Source: Juglans regia
Taxonomy: Eukaryota > Streptophyta > Magnoliopsida > Fagales > Juglandaceae
Reading direction: 5' to 3'
Assembly: GCF_001411555.2 (NCBI RefSeq)
Contig: NC_049903.1
Coordinates: 15,171,234 to 15,235,233 of the forward strand
Length of the DNA: 64,000 bases
Numbering within the stretch: position 1 is the first letter of the stretch; every line of letters begins with the position of its first letter. Positions 10,869 through 22,047 of this stretch are shown here, in pieces. The notes under the pieces were generated by a model, which was not told the origin of the DNA, ran no database searches, and saw nothing but the letters and a program-made list of their open reading frames with translations. The position numbers and the translations under genes are program-made.

Positions 10869-11583
10869 GGTGCCATGTGAGGAATATGCACAACATGGGT
10901 GACGGGGTGACGCATGTGTCCCAAGCATGACCTAAAATGGAGTAAGGTGACAGGTGCTATCATAGCAACCATGGTGGAGCGTAGTCTACTTTTTGGAGGC
11001 TTGAAGGCTGTAAATCAATTATCAAACATCTAAAAAGGGAAAGAAAAAGGGAAAAACTTAGATCAAACCTAGTTTTAAATGTCTAAAATGAGATATTTTT
11101 AGTGTTATTGGACCAAACCTAGTTTTAAAGTAAACCTCTTTATATTTTTGGAGCCCTGAGAATAATATAATAGTTTTAGAAAATCATTTTTATTTAAATA
11201 ATTTTATTTCTTTGAGAATATTATTTAATATTCATCATTTTATTTTATGTTAAAAACTCTACTTATTTAAGATGATTTTATTTTATGACGAACAATTTTA
11301 TGTTTAGATTCAAATTGGATTTTAAATTAATCCTATGGTATTTCTATTTTAATTTCTATTTTTAGTTAGTTTATTTTCAGTGTTTTTTTTTTCACCGTTA
11401 GATCAATTTGGGAACCCCTAGATGAAATTTTGGGATTAAATCCCAAAACCCTAATTTATCCCCCATTTTCCCTCTTCCTCTCTCTCCTCCCCTTCCTCCA
11501 ACCGCATCCCTCTCTCTCCCCGATTTCTCGTCTTCCGTAGGCCTCCTAGTGCCGCCACAGCCTAGCTGCGCCGCCACTGTAGC
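10869..11583. other. Left part of an older LTR-like sequence split by the chromovirus
   Basis: Non-coding DNA that becomes C/T-rich after 11460 (ccctaatttatcccc, then ctctctcc runs). The same C/T-rich composition resumes at 17622, beyond the chromovirus, so both halves look like one older element, probably the U3/R part of a long gypsy LTR. No gene seen. Confidence 0.5.
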
Positions 11584-12261
11584 TGTTAAGACCCTAGTAT
11601 TTCCTTACTGTAATGCTTACTAGAATGTATGTTGGAAGAGGTGGGAATGGATGGTTACTGCAATAATCTAGTAATTGTATGCACTACAGGTGTTTGATGA
11701 ATGGGGACAATGGAAATGAATATGAAGAAATGCATTGATCTTTGAAATAGCTACGTTGGAACTCATTCGAGGTAGTCCCTTCTTCCTGCAACAAACTACG
11801 GCTAAGAAATTGACTTAACGTTCGGAATGCCTCTGCACAGTTCCCTTCCTTCCCCAAATACAGTACCTCTAACAAACTCTCGAGCTAAGATAACGTCACC
11901 TACTCCCTAATGATGAACGATAGGATGCACCATTTTGGATATAACCAAAACACTGCGTCTTACAACCGAATGGAAATAAAACTGACTAACCCAAAAATGC
12001 CCCGTTTTGGCCTTAAGAGTCAAAACGCTGCGTTGAATTACTTTGAACAAATTAAAACTCATTAAACGGGATACACAGTTTTGGCTTATACATGCCAAAA
12101 CACTGCGTCTTACAATAGACTCCCAATTTATTCTCAATGCAACGATGTCGTCTTGTACTTTCCTTACTTCAGACCAGATCAGTTTGAAACCCACTTCACT
12201 TCACACTTCTTGTCTTCGACTTCCAGACTTAGGGTTTCTTCTTTCCTTCAGCTTCACAACA
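11584..12261 (-). repeat. 3' LTR of the chromovirus (678 bp)
   Basis: Plus-strand limits are tgttaagacc and cttcacaaca. It aligns along its length with 16958-17621, with scattered substitutions and small indels. One indel removes about 14 bp near the tail of the other copy (ttgtcttcgacttc region). Open frames inside it (11684-11875, 11907-12194, 12043-12305) are shadows. Confidence 0.9.
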
Positions 12262-12274
12262 ATTCCTCATTTCT

Positions 12275-12634
12275 TCACAGCATCTTCTCCATAAGGTGTG
12301 GGTAAAGCTGTTGTATTTGCCACAATTTCTCCCATGAATTCTCTTCATCTCCCAGCCCCTTCCATTTGACCAAGACCTCTGTTATTCCACGATTTCCCTC
12401 CTTCCTCAAGCGACGATCCATCATAGTTTCAGACTTGGGAAGAACTTCCCCTTGTGAATCGACGGGGGGAAGGGTGGCTAGCGGTTGAACAGAACTCCCC
12501 ACTTTCCTTTTGAGGCACGAAACATGGAAAGTGGGATGTATTCGAGATGAGGAAGGTAGCTTAAGACAGTAAGCAACCTGCCCGATTTTCTTCTCTACTT
12601 GGAATGGCTTGAAATACCGTGGGGATAACTTCAT
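12275..12634 (-). pseudogene. Chromovirus integrase C-terminus with chromodomain
   Basis: The frame reads LSPRYFKPFQVEKKIGQVAY, the GPY/F-like module of gypsy integrases, then HPTFHVSCLK, and ends in a chromodomain (ITEVLVKWKGLGDEENSWE). Chromodomains direct integration toward marked chromatin. The aromatic W in VKWKG and the ENSWE motif are intact, though the segment is separated from the upstream integrase by a stop and frameshift. Confidence 0.85.
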
Positions 12635-12679
12635 ATTTCAGCGGTGGGCTACGGATTTTTGTTGAAACGGTTGCAATCT

Positions 12680-14242
12680 CTAGGATACCCAATCTCCCTC
12701 TTCAAGTGTTCTCTCAGTCCTATGCTTATCTACTTGTGTTTTCATTCGGTTCCTTGCCCCTTCCAAGTTTTCCTTAAGTATTTTGATGATCTTGTCTCTA
12801 CCTTGTAATGTTTGGTCTACTGATTGATTGTTTGAGATCCCTGGTATGTATGATAGAAGCAGTGGTGGGGGGTACCCATAGAGGGCCTGGAAAGGAGTCA
12901 TTTTAGTGGCTATGTGGTAGGATGTATTGTACCACCATTCAGAGAATGGTTTCCACTGTGACCACTTCTGAGCGCTGAATGGTATCCACTGTGACCACTT
13001 CTGAGGCTTAGTTCCCACATAGCACCATAGGTAACCTTCTAAGCACTTATTTAGGGCCTATGTCTGTCCATCAGATTGGGGATGGTAGGGAGAGCTGAGA
13101 TTGAGAGCTAATCCCTGTAAAGAGAAAAAAGACTGCCAAAAAGAACTCACAAATATTGGATCCCGATATGCCATAATAGTTCAGGGCTGACCGTGTAACT
13201 TGAACACGTGATTTAAAAACAGATTAGCCACCCCAGCTGCTGTGTAGGGGTGAGATAAGGGTATGAAATGCCCGAATTTGGTGATCCTATCCACAACCAC
13301 TAGGATTACATTAGACCCACTGAACATGGGCAGTCCTTCGATGAAGTCCATTGAAATATCTGTCCAAGCCTGCTGAGGTATGGGTAAGGGCTGCAACAAC
13401 CCAGTTGGTGGCATTGTCTCATATTTCACTGTTTGACAGATCACACATTCTCTCACCACCTTTTTTATGTCCATCTTCATGCTCTTCCAATAAAAATCTC
13501 GTTTAGCCCTTTGGTAAGTTCTCAAATAACCCGAGTGCCACCCCTTAGGATTATAATGCATATACGGTAAAATCTTCCCTTTAAAATAGGAATCTGCTGC
13601 AATGACGATTCTGCCCTTCTTTAACAACAACCCCTGCTGCATTTGATAATTTTTTGGCAAAATAGTACCCTCTCTCACTTGCTTAAGGATTTCCTTAAGC
13701 TTAGCGAACACTTCATAGCTGGCCTTAAGTTCCTCTACCCATTCGGGTGTTGGAAATGTTATCATGGCCAAAGTTCCACCCCCTAACTCACTTTCTTCCC
13801 CTTTCCTCGACAAAGCATCCGCCACCACATTTTCCTTTCCCTTCTTGTAAGCAATAATGAAGTCGTATTCCATTAATTTGCTCACCCACTTTTGTTGAGT
13901 TACTATACCCACACATTGTTCCAATAGAAAATTTAGGGCCTGCTGGTCCGTTTTACTCACAAAAGACTGCCCTAGAAGATAGGGTCTCCATTTCCTTACC
14001 ACCGTTACTAGCATGAGGAGCTCCTTCTCATATGTGGAGAGAAGGAGTTCCTTACCCTTTAAAGCCTTGGTCATAAAGGCAAGTGGCTGTCCAGCTTGCA
14101 TCAACGCTGCCCCCATCTCTCTTCCACTTGCATTGCATTCAATCGTGAATGGTTGGGTGAAATCCGGTAATCTAAGTACTAGCGATCGTGTCACCGCTAC
14201 TTTCAGCTCCTTAAAAGCTTTGAATGCAGTCTCATTCCACAT
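12680..14242 (-). pseudogene. Chromovirus RNase H and integrase core
   Basis: The open frame 14242-13181 holds RNase H (FTIECNASGREMGAAL, where the first catalytic Asp is Asn, then STYEKELLMLV and FVSKTDQQALNFL), the integrase HHCC zinc region (HSGYLRTYQRAKRDFYW, CVICQ) and the first integrase Asp (WTDISMDFIEGLP). It stops just after KLHGQP. Integrase homology continues but TAG at 13060-13058 replaces the residue where the third catalytic acid (Glu after DGQT) belongs. A tandem duplication at about 12935-13010 repeats the QKWSQW-PFS block. Confidence 0.85.
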
Positions 14243-14367
14243 AAAGGCATTTTTTTTAGTAAATATGTTAATGGTGCAACAATAGATCCGTACCCTTTTA
14301 TAAACTTACGGTAATACCCCGTTAAACCCAAGAATCCTCTTAAGGATTTGACATTCACGGGTACATG

Positions 14368-15246
14368 CTAGTCCAGCATTGCAGTCACCTTCCGTGAGTC
14401 TGCCATAAGCCCCTTTTCACTAATTATTTGCCCCATGTAATCAACCTCCGTGACCCCAAACTGACACTTAGTTAACTTAGCGTACAACTGATTTTTTTGA
14501 AGTACTTGCAACACCACCCGCAAGTGCACCACATGATCTGTCCAGCAGCTGCTATACACTAAGATATCGTCAAAGAAAACTAACACAAACTTTCACAAAT
14601 AAGGCTGAAACACGTCATTCATCAGCTTTTTAAAAGTTGATGAGGGCATTAGTCAACCCAAAGGGCATCACGAGGAACTCGTAGTGTCCCTTGTGAGTTC
14701 TAAAGTCTATCTTCTCTACATCCTGGGGTACCACTCTAATTTGGTGGTATCCAGACCTCAAATCCAGCTTTGAAAAAACTACCGACCCTTGCAACTCAAC
14801 CAAGAGTTCATCAATAATAGGGATAGGAAACTTATCCTTTATGGTTTCTTGGTTAAGTGCTCGATAATCGATGCACATACGCCAACTTCCATCCTCCTTA
14901 CGAACCAAAAGTACGGGAGAAGAGAAAGGACTTGAGCTAGGCCCTAATACACTCGACTCAAGTAATTCAGCCACAATTTTTTCAATTTCAAATTTCTGGT
15001 AGTGTTGGTAACGGTAAGGTCTAGCTGTATGGGTTGGATTCCTTCCTTAAGGGGTATTCTGTGGTCTTGGGGTATTCTGTGGTCTTGGGGTCTTGAGGGT
15101 GGTAACCCCCTTGGAATTTCAAACAATTGGGCAAATTGTGTAATCAATTTGTGCACTTTCTCCACCCTACCCGAGGGCTTTACTAAATTGGTCTCAGTAA
15201 TCAGTTGCAAAAACAATCTCTTTCCCCTTTGCATGGATGTGAGCAT
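14368..15246 (-). pseudogene. Chromovirus reverse transcriptase, frameshifted
   Basis: RT motifs lie in two frames: [20 protein letters not shown] and [11 protein letters not shown] in 14974-14630, then the catalytic FFDDILVYS in 14586-14368. A frameshift near 14990 separates them from the protease-RT linker. In that linker an 18-bp tandem duplication (about 15055-15090) repeats DHRIPQ. The YxDD-equivalent aspartates are preserved. Confidence 0.9.
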
Positions 15247-15255
15247 TGCCTACTC

Positions 15256-15912
15256 TCATTTTGCAAGGGTTAGACCCTCCAATCTCGGTCCCAACAACTC
15301 CACATTTTTACCAAGATACAGAAACTTCATGGACAACTCATGATAATCCCAAGCAATGGGCCAGAGGGTCTCCAACCAATCTACTCCAAGAACTACATCA
15401 CAACCACCAAGTGGTAAAACATAAAAGGAGGGACGAAAAGATATACCTTGCACCTTGATTCTGGCTTTACTGCAGTAGCCTAATCCTCGTACCACTTGCC
15501 CATTAGCAACTTTGATAGCAATTATTTTAGCCTCATTAACCACCAGCTTGGCTATCCGAGCAATAGACAGGTCCACAAAACTGTGTGTTGACTCGGAGTC
15601 GACCAAAAGAACCACTTGTGTACTCCCAATCCACCCCACTAAGTGCGTAGTCTTAGAACTAGGGGTTCCTGTGATTACATTCAAGGAAATCTCGAGTTCT
15701 ACCACCATTCCTTTCTGTTTTAAGTTCACTTCATTAAGTGGTTTAGCCACTATAGTAGCTTCCTCTTCAACTTCCTCTGTCACCTCTAACTCTTCAACCC
15801 CTTGTAGAAGGTGTACCTTAAGGCTTTTGTAATTGTGGTTGGGGTTCCATTTCTTATCGCAATGATAGCAAAGTCCCTTTTTATGTTTTTCATCCCACGC
15901 CGTAGAGAACAC
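15256..15912 (-). pseudogene. Chromovirus zinc knuckle and aspartic protease region
   Basis: CYHCDKKWNPNHNY is a gag CCHC knuckle whose last Cys is Tyr. Downstream, VLLVDSESTHSFVDLSIA is the retroviral-type protease active site, where the usual D-S/T-G triad reads DSE. The later VLGVDWLETLWPI block fits the protease flap-distal region. Same frame as gag, separated from it by a TAG at 15939-15937. Confidence 0.85.
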
Positions 15913-15936
15913 TTTTTTAATAGGAGGACTGAATTT

Positions 15937-16728
15937 CTAGTTGTAAGTCCCACTAGTACCACTACTACCATAGGGAATATAATTGTTACCCGAGCTAAAA
16001 GAGCCCTTCTCACCATAGAACTTCATCGACTTCTTAGCACTAGCAAAGTATTCTTCTTGAATTCGGGTCAACCCAAATGCTGCAGTTAAATTGTATGGAT
16101 TAAACATGCGAAGAGGCAACCTTATTTCGCCCTTTAGGCCGTTAAGAAAGTAACTCAATTTATGGTGGTCGGATGAGCCCCTCACTCTATTCGAGAGTGC
16201 CTGAAAACTAGCCTTATAGGCTGCTACTGTGGTGACTTGCTTCAACCTTGTCAAGATTTCCATAGGGTCGTCATATGCAGTTGGTCCAAAGCAAACAAAC
16301 ATAGCCCTCACAAAAGTTTCCCAACTCACAAACTAGGTTGTATCTAAGGCCTCTTGATACCATACTAATGCTTCTCCCTCCATGTGGTATGAGGCCAATA
16401 ATAACTTTTGGGCAGGGGTGGTTTGGTGGTATTCAAAGTATTGTGATGCCTAAAATATCCAAGCGGATGGGTTTTCTCCAGTAAAGTGAGGAAAGTCCAA
16501 ACGAATACTTCTTAAAGTTGGTCCCCTTTGTTGCACTTGTTCATTATCTTCATGGTTTTGTAGGTCCTGTGCCATGTTTTCCTGGTGAGCAACCAAGGTT
16601 CGAACCATTTCAATGAGTTGGTCCAGCCTCTCATCATTAGTGTTGAAGTGTGTTTGGGTGGCTAGATGGCTCTCCTCCAAGGCATCAATCTGTTGTTGCA
16701 TTTGTTTGGATCTAGTTGCATCAGCCAT
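15937..16728 (-). pseudogene. Chromovirus gag capsid
   Basis: Starts MADATRSKQMQQQIDALEE at 16728, with a helical N-terminus, then LRSIRLDFPHFTGENPSAW (start of the Retrotrans_gag region) and TFVRAMFVCFGP, SYFLNGLKGEIRL typical of capsid. Stops at 16452-16450 and 16335-16333 interrupt an otherwise single frame, so only an N-terminal fragment could be made. Confidence 0.85.
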
Positions 16729-16945
16729 GGTTGAAGGATTCTGGGCTCTTGTTTGTAAAATTTGTATGGATGTTTATGGCTTTTCTGGGTTGTATTTTCT
16801 GGTGTTCTGGGCTGGTTGAGGGAATATGGTTTCTGGGTAGGAAATTTGTTTGGCTGTGTATTATTTTTTTCGGTTGTAAATATGTTTGGCCATCTATGAT
16901 TATGGGTGAGGGTGCGGAAAGTGACTTTGGTAGGATCGGTGCTCA

Positions 16946-16957
16946 AGTGATACCACA
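16946..16957 (-). other. Primer-binding site of the chromovirus
   Basis: Immediately inside the 5' LTR the minus strand reads tgTGGTATCA, matching the start of the initiator-Met tRNA-complementary site common in plant gypsy elements. Matching decays after eight bases. Confidence 0.65.
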
Positions 16958-17621
16958 TGTTAAGATCCTAGTATTTCCTTACTATAATGCTTACTAAAAT
17001 GTATGGTGGAAGAGCTGGGAATGGATGGTTACTGCAATAATCTAGTAACAATATGCACTACAGGTGTTCGATGAATGGGAGCAATGGAAATGAGTATGAA
17101 GAAATGCATTGATCTTTGAAATAGCTACGTTGGAACTCATTCGAGGTAGTCCCTTCCTCCTGCAACAAACTATAGCTAAGAAATTGACTCATCGTCCGAA
17201 ATGCCTCTACATAGGTCCCTTCCTTCCCCAAATACAGTACCTATAACAAACTCTCGAGCTAAGATAACGTCACCTGCTCCCTAATGGTGAATGACAAGAC
17301 GCATCGTTTTGGATATAACCAAAACGTTACGTCTTACAACCAAATGGAAATAACACTGACTAACCCAAAAACGCCCTCTTTTGGCCTTAAGAGTCAAAAC
17401 GCTGCGTTGAACTACTTTGAACTAATTAAAACTCATTAAATGGGACGCACTGTTTTGGCTTATACATGCCAAAACGTTGTGTCTTACAATAGACTCCCAA
17501 TTTATTCTCAATGCAACGACGTCGTCTTGTACTTTCCTTGCTTCAGACAAGATCAGTTCAAAACCCACTTCACTTCACACTTCCAGACTTAGGGTTTCTT
17601 CTTTCCTTTAGATTCACAACA
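16958..17621 (-). repeat. 5' LTR of the chromovirus (664 bp)
   Basis: Partner of 11584-12261, with plus-strand limits tgttaagatcc and gattcacaaca. On the coding strand it reads TGTTGTGAATC...CTTAACA. Confidence 0.9.
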
Positions 17622-20446
17622 GCAGCCCATCGTTGGAGATGACCTCTTCCCCCCTGCCACCCTTCCTTCTCCCCCTTCCTCCCCGAGTCCCAGACCCAAG
17701 ATCCCCTATTCTACCTCTCGGTTTCCTAGATCCACCGCCTCTAGGGGTGTCTTGATTGCCACCATGCCTCATCGAGGCTACCAGCCCTCCATCGAAGCTC
17801 CCCTTGTTCCTTTATACCCAACCCGAAACCTCCCTCCCTCTCTGTTGCACTCCCTCTCTGTTTTCCTTATCCCAGTGCCGCCGTGACCCCCCAGCGACGG
17901 CAACTACCGTGAGCCACGAGCTGTCACTGCAACTGCCACCTTCTCTCCATAGGTCCATCAATGCACACCCAGCCCTCCCCCATGTCTCTCTCCCTCTCCT
18001 CTGTTTCTCTTCACCATGGCCTCAGTTGTGCCCTTCCAGAGCCGCCTCCCGCCAAGGCCATGGTCACCACCCACGACCACCACTACTCAGCCACCCACGC
18101 CACCCCGAGCTCCACCACCAAGCCCCACTGCCCCACTCGAGAAGCCCTATCTCTAGCCCCTCCAAATCAACCCCTGTTTGAGGTCACGACAGAGACCACC
18201 AAGGGGCAATCACTGCCCAAACTAGTGGTTTTTTTTATGCCATGGGACATTGTCGGACAACATGCGACGCAACAAGTTAGCCCCGACACATGGTATAATT
18301 TCTATTCATTTCTCTCTATAGTTATTTTATTGTGAAGCTTGATTGACATTGTGGATTGAGCTATTGTTGTTAAGTGTGTGGTGTTGTGAATTATGAATTT
18401 TGTTGTTGTTCCGATGTGTTGTGGGACATGTTATGAAGTATGAGATGGTAGTGTACTTTGTTTTGTGGATAGGTGGTGTGATGTGTTGGGATTAATGTGA
18501 ATGGTGTTGTGGAGTAGTTTGTCATGTAACTGAGTAGTTTGAAGTGACAGGTTTGTTGCATAGTGGTCGGACGCCATGTGAAGTGATGGGATTACAATGC
18601 AATTTGGAAGTGGTTGAGAATTGTGTAAAGTGTTGGGATAGTTGTGTAGTTTGTGAAGTGACTTGATGAAAAATGAAGTGTTGGGATTGTGAAGGTTGGG
18701 GAAGATGGTGAAGTGTAATGATTGTATGGGTTTGAGTTAGAGGTTAGTGTTGGGTGTATGAAGCTTGTATATACAAGCGGGCGTTTTTGTAGATTATATG
18801 TTGATGTTAGGTGATAAAAAGGGGTAGGGTACATGTATAATTTGGTTGGACGCATGTGTCGGACAAATTTACCATATGTAATGGATAATCTGTCCTAAGC
18901 ATTAGTACATGATGTTTAAGCCTCAGAGTTGGTTTAAAGTTGTGTATTATGCTTGGTTTTGATTATGATGAAGTGTTGATGAGATTATGCATGAATGGAG
19001 GAAGAGATGTATATATTGACTAGGGTTGAGATGTATGTGATGAATGTGATAGTGTGTCTTAACTTTAAAGTGAATCATGGATGTTCACTTAAAAGATAAG
19101 AACTTGAAGTAGAATGCTATATGTTGGAAATGTCACCTCAAGTGGGTTCCAAGCTATAAGTTCAAGAATTTTGAGAAACATGATAAATGAGAGCATAGAG
19201 GATGAAATTAGATAGTAGAGTGTGTCTAAATGAAGGAAGTCCAAATCAAGAATAGTTTATGTATTTTATAAGTTTTAGTTACTTATGCACTTGAGAAATG
19301 GAATGATGTTAAGGTTATGTATGCATGTAGGTTGCCATTTGACATGCACATAAATAGATTGCATGAAATGTAAATAGTATGGAGTCTAGGTAAGTAGTAT
19401 GGTCATACTTTTTTAGAGTTTTCTAATATGAAATGAAAAGAAATGTTTCTCTTTATGATGCTTTATGAAAATGAAATGATGTTTTATGAAAGTATGCTAA
19501 GTATTAATGTTTAAAGGTATATATAAGTAAAGGCCTTCTTTGGTAGCCCCTATTTATGTATCCAAAGTAATAGTTATTGTCCTTATTTTCATGAAATGAA
19601 ATATTGTGGTTTATGCTTGATGCTTTTAAATGAAATTTAAATGATGTGATGAAAGTGAATTTTAAATGATGCTATGAAATGAATGTTTAATGAATGCTAT
19701 GAAATGGTGTTTACTAATGATGTTCACGCTTATGCTTTTAAATAATGTTTATGAAATGAAATGGACTGATGAATGAAGAGAATGAAAAGGAAAGAACTGA
19801 AAAGAAAGGAAAGGAAATGAATAAATATTTTAATGTATGAAAATACGTAACGACCATGACTTAATGAATGAATGATGGTACTAAAAGACTGTGCAGATTG
19901 CAATGCCAGCTAAGTAGTACAAGTAGTGCACTCAAAACTGCCCCTGACTAAAAGGGATTCCCAAGCTGTGACCAGAAGTGGAATCTGAGTCCAAAAGATC
20001 GCTAACCCCAACACATGGGGCGTAACAGTGTGTATCGGTTAGAGGAAAAGAGAAAAGAGTTGAATTGAGAGTTGTGTAATCATTTAACTCTTTATGAATG
20101 ATGAACAACGCGTGTGGAATGTTTTATGACAAAAAAAAACCATTTTAAAGAAAAAAAATCTCACCTGATAATGTTTTCAAAGGAAGTGAATATTTTATTT
20201 ATAGTATGCAGAGGAATGATAAATGCTTGTATGTAAACCTATATTAGTATATTTTTACAGTATAAAGTAATGCTTACTGAGTATTCAACTCATTTTATTT
20301 TTATGCATGTCCCTCTCCCTCTCAAGAACAAAATGAGTAAGAAGTGTTAGGATAGATATTGCCCAATGGAAAAGTGACAGAAGCCTAGGGAGGTTTTTAT
20401 GTAATGCATGAAAGTCATATTTTTGTAAAAAGCCTTTTAATTCAGT
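17622..20446. other. Right part of the older LTR-like sequence
   Basis: From 17622 to about 18200 the DNA is C-rich (proline/serine-rich open frames in two frames, no recognisable domain). It then becomes T/G- and A-rich without coding sequence. Around 20260-20340 the phrase gcttactgagtattcaactcatt resembles the 3' part of the long gypsy LTRs elsewhere in the window. Best read as body and 3' part of an old, long LTR; its termini were not found. Confidence 0.45.
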
Positions 20447-20990
20447 TTAATTAAGGGTGTGCAACCGGATTCGGATACGAATGTCCGGTCATAATCGTAT
20501 CCTCATCTAGATTCTAAAAACCGGGCAGTTATCTGCCTGGATTAATCCAAAAATAATCCGAGCGGATAACCGGATTCAATCAGATTTTTTTATTTCAATC
20601 CGGATACCCAGATTTTTTCTCTTTTTTTGGCTATAAATCCGGATATCCGGGTTGTAACCAAATTTAGATATTGAGATTGTAATCAAATTTAATACAAATT
20701 TATTAATACTTTTTTTAAAAAAAATAAAAAAACTGTTTAAACTTTAAAAAATATTTTTATAGCACATTTAAAAAAAAATTATGATATCATCTCAAATTGC
20801 TCAGATTTTTTTTAAAAAAAATAATTTAAACACTTCTTAAAAGTTTTTTTTAAGAAAATAAAATAAATAACAATGCAAAATAAATAATATTGTTACATCA
20901 TAATGCAAAATATTAATTTATAAAGAATAAAATAAATAATAATACATCATAACTATTAGACTAATACAATGCTACTACTTGTTACATCAT
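20447..20990. mobile_element. CCGG-rich non-autonomous element, MULE-like, decayed
   Basis: Starts gggtgtgcaaccggattcgg and contains many ccggat/atccgg blocks on both strands to about 20660, with ggttgtaacc near 20650. It then passes into AT-rich DNA. The ends resemble those of the better-defined element at 50970-51684. No TSD recognised. Confidence 0.5.
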
Positions 20991-21368
20991 AGCTAATGAA
21001 TTCCAATGGTTTGAAATTTCACTAAAGTTGAAATCGTATTTTAGTTAGCCACATAGTGTTTGGTTGGGGGAATAGTTATTTATTTATTCATCTGTGTTGC
21101 AAAGGAAGCCATCTCATGATTTCACTTACGTAGTTAGGGTGCAAGTAGTAAAACTACATTAATATAAAATGTCGATAAGAACAAATCCGGGACCATTACG
21201 ATCTGCGCACGTAAGTACACCATTAATTAATATTCCGAATCTAGCTACATCTGAAACTCGAACACCCTGTTTGCCCCAAATGGCAAGAAAATCAGTAATC
21301 AAAGGAAATATTCATAAAATGAAAGGTTTAAAAATGAGGCGCCCTTCCCAATGTTCATGTTCTTAACT

Positions 21369-21677
21369 CAGAACATCCTTAATGAATTAGTTAAAATTAA
21401 AAGATATTTTTTATTAATGTAAAATAAATTTGATTTTTAATTATTTCATTCATATAAATTTTCATATTGAAATAGTTATTTTTTATTATATAATAACAAA
21501 AGAATATAAGATGAATTTTATTTTGATTATTCACATCAAATCTTTACATTGAATTATACATTTATTTATTATATAGTAATGAGTAATTAATAATTAAAAA
21601 AATATTTATTTATTTTTTAATTATTAATTTATTTTATTTCATCATATTAATAAAATATTATCCCAGTAAAATAGATA
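21369..21677. mobile_element. AT-rich insertion in copy A flanked by 15-bp direct repeats
   Basis: The segment is absent from copy C at the equivalent place. Direct repeats ttcatgttcttaact (21354-21368) and ttcatgttctcaact (21678-21692) flank it, differing at one base. It begins cagaacatccttaatg, like MULE-type MITE ends of trees. Family assignment is tentative. Confidence 0.5.
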
Positions 21678-22047
21678 TTCATGTTCTCAACTACCTCCAC
21701 ATTCCTCAGAGGCTGATTCAAAAGAAAAAAACCTGTTTTGGTTAGATGGCCGGTTACCCTCGTCTAGTTGTGGGGGTGTCCCAAGGAGGAGCCGACCATA
21801 GGCCTTTCACCATAAACCATGGAGCTTGAAAGGTGTTTTTTAATGGAAGGGTTGGAGAAAAAGTTTACTACTAATCAGATCTTGATCTCAGTGTTAACTT
21901 CTATGTTAAACCTAACATATAGAAATCTTCATATAAAAACATTATTATTCCGTAAAACATTATTATTCCGTAAAACTACTCTTTCATTTGTTTTAACAAG
22001 TTCATGAAAGAGTACTCCATGGACTGGAAACAGCTTAGCTTAAAGGC

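Larger units (their letters stand above)
11584..17621 (-). mobile_element. Complete Ty3/gypsy chromovirus (LTR-gag-pro-RT-RH-IN-chromodomain-LTR)
   Basis: Two related direct LTRs (11584-12261 and 16958-17621), each with TG and CA ends, bracket gag, protease, RT, RNase H, integrase and a C-terminal chromodomain in minus-strand order. The chromodomain defines the chromovirus branch; the lineage within it is not assigned. The flanks gtagc (11579-11583) and gcagc (17622-17626) are a 5-bp target duplication with one C/T change. Every enzymatic ORF has stops or frameshifts, and the LTRs differ at many sites, so it is old. Confidence 0.92.

Noticed and set aside
17756..18335. Two overlapping Pro/Ser/His-rich frames of 141 and 124 codons
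   Set aside because: C-rich LTR-like DNA opens several frames at once; no domain, and the same composition occurs left of the chromovirus insertion.
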